The notes beneath the pieces are model-generated. The model ran no database searches. It was not told the DNA's origin and saw only the letters and a list, made by a program, of their open reading frames with translations. From contig JAGLUH010000224.1 in NCBI GenBank assembly GCA_023134875.1, positions 1-7,736 of the forward strand: a DNA stretch of 7,736 nucleotides, given 5' to 3'. The translations under genes and the position numbers were made by a program. This document shows positions 5,145 through 7,736 of the stretch, piece after piece. Source of the stretch: Candidatus Zixiibacteriota bacterium (GTDB taxonomy: Bacteria; Zixibacteria; MSB-5A5; CAIYYT01). Every line of letters starts with the position of its first letter. Position 1 is the stretch's first letter.

Positions 5145-7011
5145 CTTCTTCCCGCAGTCGATAATACTCTTTCATATAGGCATTCAGGCGCGCCTCCTGT
5201 TCCTTTTTCGCCGCGGCAATCGCATTCAGCTTTTCCCAATCGGAGGCGTATTCTTCGCTTACCAGTTGCGCTTTCGATCTTTCGATTTGCGCCTCCTCTT
5301 CCCTTATCAGGAGTTCTAACTCCTTGATACGTTTGCGGCGCGCTGACCGCATGTTCTTCTCTCGTTTCTCCGAGTGGTAGGCGTCCCGCTTTCCCTTTTT
5401 CGCAGTAACCGGCAGCGTCTGCTTCTTACTCTGGTATGCAACAAACTCAGAGTAGTTACCGGGTCGGTCAATTATCATTCGATTACTGATTGCGATTATC
5501 CTGGTGGCAACCTTATCAAGAAAATGACGGTCATGGCTGATAAAAAGCAAAGTGCCGTTATATTCACGCAACGATTCCTGGAGTGCATCGAGCGAAGCGA
5601 TATCGAGATGGTTGGTCGGCTCATCTAAAATCAGAAAATTGGCGGGATGCGCCAGTATCTGCGCCAGCGCCAGCTTCTTCTTCTCACCGCCGGAAAGCAT
5701 TTTCACCAGCTTGAACACATCCTCACCGACAAAAAGAAAGCGAGCCAGGTAGCTGCGGAGTTGAAACGCCTCAAAATCAGGACGGACATTCCAGATAGTG
5801 TCCAGCACGGACAACTCCGGATCAAGTGCGGCAAGCTCCTGGTCGAAGTATTCGATATCAACATTACGCCCTACGGTTATTGTACCCGATGCAGTCTCAA
5901 GGTCTTTGATGATTAGCCGCACCAAGGTGGATTTGCCCGAACCGTTCGGGCCGATCAGGCCTACTTTCTCACCGCGCTCGATCTTGAAGGATATTTGATC
6001 GAACAGGGTACGTTCGCCGAAACCAAAGGTGAGATTATCTACTTCCAGGATAGACAGATAAGAGCGACGGGAAACTTCCAAATTAAGCGCCGGTTTCTTC
6101 GAGTCGGTTATTGGTGCATGCAGCTGCTCCATCTTGCCGAGGCTGCGCCGGCGCGACTGTGCCTGTTTGGTTTTCTGACCGGCGATGTTGCGCCGGATGA
6201 AATCCTCGATTCGCGCGATCTCCTCTTTTTGCTCCAGGTATTGCTTTAACCTGAGCCGACGTCGCTCAGCACGCTCCTGCCAGAACCGGCTGAAATTGCC
6301 ATGATAGAGTTCCAGACGCCCATCTTCAAGCTCGACGATCTTGTTGGTCACATGATCGAGAAGAATACGGTCATGGGAAACCAGCAGGACCGCGCCCGCA
6401 AAGGAAGCGAGGTATTCTTCCAGCCAGATGGTTGACTCGATGTCAAGATGGTTGGTCGGTTCATCGAGCAGCAGAAGATCAGGTTTATGCAGCAGGATAC
6501 GCGCCAGGGCGGCACGGTTCTTCTCGCCGCCGGAGAAGCTCTTCACCGGTCGATAGAGATCGGTTTCATTAAAGCCGAGGCCGACCAGCGTATTCTTGAT
6601 ATCAGTCTCAAAACTATATCCGCCCAGGTGTTCCCACTTTAGTTGCAGTTCGCCGTAACGTGACAGGTCAGCAGCCGCACCGGCGGACAGATGGGGCTGG
6701 AGTTCGTCCATCTCCGATTTAATCTCAAGCAGCTCGTGGTATGATTCGATCATCGCCAGAAAGAGGGTGTAATCGGAAGTTATCTTGTCCTCCTGCGAGA
6801 GATAACCGACCTTGATATCTCTGGCCAGACTGAGCGTGCCCGCGTCCGGCAGGATGTCACCGCGGGCGATTTTGAGGATCGCCGTTTTGCCAACACCATT
6901 CGGCCCCACCAGGCCGACGCGATCGCCTTTCTGGATGGTCAGATCGACGTCGCTCAGCAGGGGAATATTATCGTAGCTCTTGCTGATTCGGGAAAGTTGC
7001 AGGTAGATCAA
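5125..7011 (-). CDS. ABC-F family ATP-binding protein (ribosome-associated type)
   Basis: A soluble 628-residue protein with two ABC domains and no membrane segment, the hallmark of ABC-F translation factors (Uup, YdiF and EttA relatives). Domain 1: Walker A GPNGVGKT (36-43), Q73, signature FSGGEKNR (159-166), Walker B LLLLDEPTNHLD (179-190, E184), H213. The linker at about 240-300 is long, charged and helical, like the P-site tRNA interaction motif. Domain 2: Walker A GPNGSGKST (354-362), Q391, signature LSGGEKKK (439-446), Walker B ILDEPTNHLD (461-470, E464), H493. A basic then charged coiled-coil-like C-terminus (about 540-625) resembles Uup/YdiF tails. Both catalytic glutamates are intact. 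I choose TTG at 7011-7009 because MIYLQLSRISKSY is the normal family N-terminus and the start overlaps the upstream TGA (TTGA). A GTG at 7101 would add 30 Arg/Gly-rich residues inside the upstream gene. Whether it acts in general translation or antibiotic protection cannot be told. Confidence 0.92.
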   Translation of the reverse strand: MIYLQLSRISKSYDNIPLLSDVDLTIQKGDRVGLVGPNGVGKTAILKIARGDILPDAGTLSLARDIKVGYLSQEDKITSDYTLFLAMIESYHELLEIKSEMDELQPHLSAGAAADLSRYGELQLKWEHLGGYSFETDIKNTLVGLGFNETDLYRPVKSFSGGEKNRAALARILLHKPDLLLLDEPTNHLDIESTIWLEEYLASFAGAVLLVSHDRILLDHVTNKIVELEDGRLELYHGNFSRFWQERAERRRLRLKQYLEQKEEIARIEDFIRRNIAGQKTKQAQSRRRSLGKMEQLHAPITDSKKPALNLEVSRRSYLSILEVDNLTFGFGERTLFDQISFKIERGEKVGLIGPNGSGKSTLVRLIIKDLETASGTITVGRNVDIEYFDQELAALDPELSVLDTIWNVRPDFEAFQLRSYLARFLFVGEDVFKLVKMLSGGEKKKLALAQILAHPANFLILDEPTNHLDIASLDALQESLREYNGTLLFISHDRHFLDKVATRIIAISNRMIIDRPGNYSEFVAYQSKKQTLPVTAKKGKRDAYHSEKREKNMRSARRKRIKELELLIREEEAQIERSKAQLVSEEYASDWEKLNAIAAAKKEQEARLNAYMKEYYRLREEDETADS

Positions 7012-7736
7012 CTTTGTCCAGCCTCGCCCCGTTTGCCGCCGGCGGCGACTGCCATTTCCAGCAACAGGAAGACGAACGCCGCCAGCAGGAACAATTTCCA
7101 CAACTCCTTGCCAAAGCGAGCGCCCGCTATTACCAACGCGGGGTCAGCGTTCTCTTCAAGTATTATCAGTCGCGTACCGGCGATCTGCTCGGCAAGATCA
7201 GCGGCGGCCAAGTAGTTTAATACTGATTCCTCGGGCGGAAAGTTGACGGCAAAAAGATCAACTGTCGCGCCGTCGCCGCTGATACGATAGATGCCGGGAT
7301 CGGCCAGCCGCCCCAGGTTGAAAAGCACATCTCCCGATCGCAACGACGGCGAGAGTTGCAGGGTATCTCCGCGCGGATCGATCAGGGCAAACTGTTTCTG
7401 CGACAATGCGGTCACCACCCGCGTGACTTCTTCGCCGGCAAAAAGCTGCTCGCGTTGGCTGAGGGGTTCCGAAACCAGATATTCCACCGACCGATTTAGC
7501 ATGATGACCATCAGCGGGTGGTGAATGATATCGGAGTATTCCTCGGCGAAACTGAAGGTGTAAAGCAGCGCTTTACCCCGACCCGATTTGCCCTCAGCAA
7601 CAGCGGGGGTATTATCTGAGAATCGTGCCAGGACGTTGGCGGTTGCGCTTTCGAGCAATTGGAAATGGCTGAAGAATTCCACTTGCGGTAGTTCCTCTTT
7701 GGCGAACTCGCTGTAAGGCGAAAAGATCGGGTGATC
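7008..7736 (-). CDS. BatA-like (aerotolerance-type) membrane protein, C-terminal part (5' partial)
   Basis: The frame is open from the right window edge to the TGA at 7010-7008, giving 242 residues of a longer protein; the internal GTG at 7682 is not a start. The visible part begins DHPIFSPYSEF, followed by VEFFSHFQL, a 'LARFSDNTPAVAEGKSGRGKA' block (shown as LARFSDNTPAVAE and GKSGRGKALLYTFSF), and HPLMVIMLNRSVEYL. It ends with a beta-rich domain, a single helix (about 214-231 of the partial) after ELWK, and a short Lys/Arg-Gly tail. This order (dHPvF, a cut-off 'rF..f.L', 'GkGr.ll.t.s', 'hPlfvpll...v.yL', 'ELWr + final helix') is typical of large BatA-N-terminal/VWA-like proteins encoded next to MoxR ATPase and DUF58 genes. 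The N-terminal helices and core needed to prove it lie outside the window. It is probably an inner-membrane envelope protein of unknown activity. Its stop overlaps the ABC-F start. Confidence 0.72.
   Translation of the reverse strand, partial: DHPIFSPYSEFAKEELPQVEFFSHFQLLESATANVLARFSDNTPAVAEGKSGRGKALLYTFSFAEEYSDIIHHPLMVIMLNRSVEYLVSEPLSQREQLFAGEEVTRVVTALSQKQFALIDPRGDTLQLSPSLRSGDVLFNLGRLADPGIYRISGDGATVDLFAVNFPPEESVLNYLAAADLAEQIAGTRLIILEENADPALVIAGARFGKELWKLFLLAAFVFLLLEMAVAAGGKRGEAGQS

Noticed and set aside
4518..5327. 269-codon plus-strand open frame
   Set aside because: It lies antisense to the FMN oxidoreductase and the end of the ABC-F gene, both of which have full family motifs. The frame has no recognisable domain and no ribosome site.
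7012..7101. GTG at 7101 as start of the ABC-F gene
   Set aside because: It would add an Arg/Gly-rich 30-residue leader unlike the family and overlap the upstream gene by about 94 nt.

Overview
The window comes from a Gram-negative bacterium of moderate GC content. The most likely source is a deltaproteobacterial-type lineage (Desulfuromonadales/Geobacter-like). This is an inference from four things: a PEP-CTERM surface protein, a well-formed sigma-54 promoter, a YbhFSR-type ABC-2 exporter, and two copies of the dispersed palindromic repeat whose translation gives WIPAFAGMT/LDTRFRGND-like peptides. No rRNA, tRNA, integrase, IS element, CRISPR array or defence gene was found.

Left part (1-3126, + strand): the 3' end of an ABC-2 exporter operon. 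It holds the tail of one ATPase gene, a second complete ATPase gene, and two paralogous six-helix permeases of about 365 residues. The first two junctions are ATGA stop/start overlaps and the third has a 3-nt gap, so this is a tightly coupled transcription unit. The order ATPase-ATPase-permease-permease matches E. coli ybhF-ybhS-ybhR, with the two ATPase halves of YbhF as separate genes. A membrane-fusion (HlyD/YbhG-like) gene would be expected just upstream of the window.

Middle (3127-4544): about 600 bp of noncoding DNA, then one monocistronic gene for a secreted PEP-CTERM protein. The first 430 bp of the gap hold a dispersed repeat and a large two-stem inverted repeat. The last 160 bp look like a regulated promoter. 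They contain a 9+9 bp palindrome, repeated TTACGGCA half-sites, a -24/-12 sigma-54 promoter with exact spacing, and a long dyad over the predicted start site. The gene ends in a strong terminator that should work in both directions, between convergent units.

Right part (4545-7736, - strand): a three-gene unit with overlapping ends. It reads, in its own direction, the C-terminal part of a BatA-like membrane protein (cut by the window edge), a complete duplicated-ATPase ABC-F protein that most likely starts at TTG in a TTGA overlap, and an NAD(P)H-dependent FMN oxidoreductase whose start lies 20 nt inside the ABC-F gene.

No clearly new multi-gene system is visible. The best leads are the regulatory architecture of the PEP-CTERM gene, the structured intergenic element at 3311-3363, and the unusual coupling of a BatA-like protein, an ABC-F protein and a flavoprotein.
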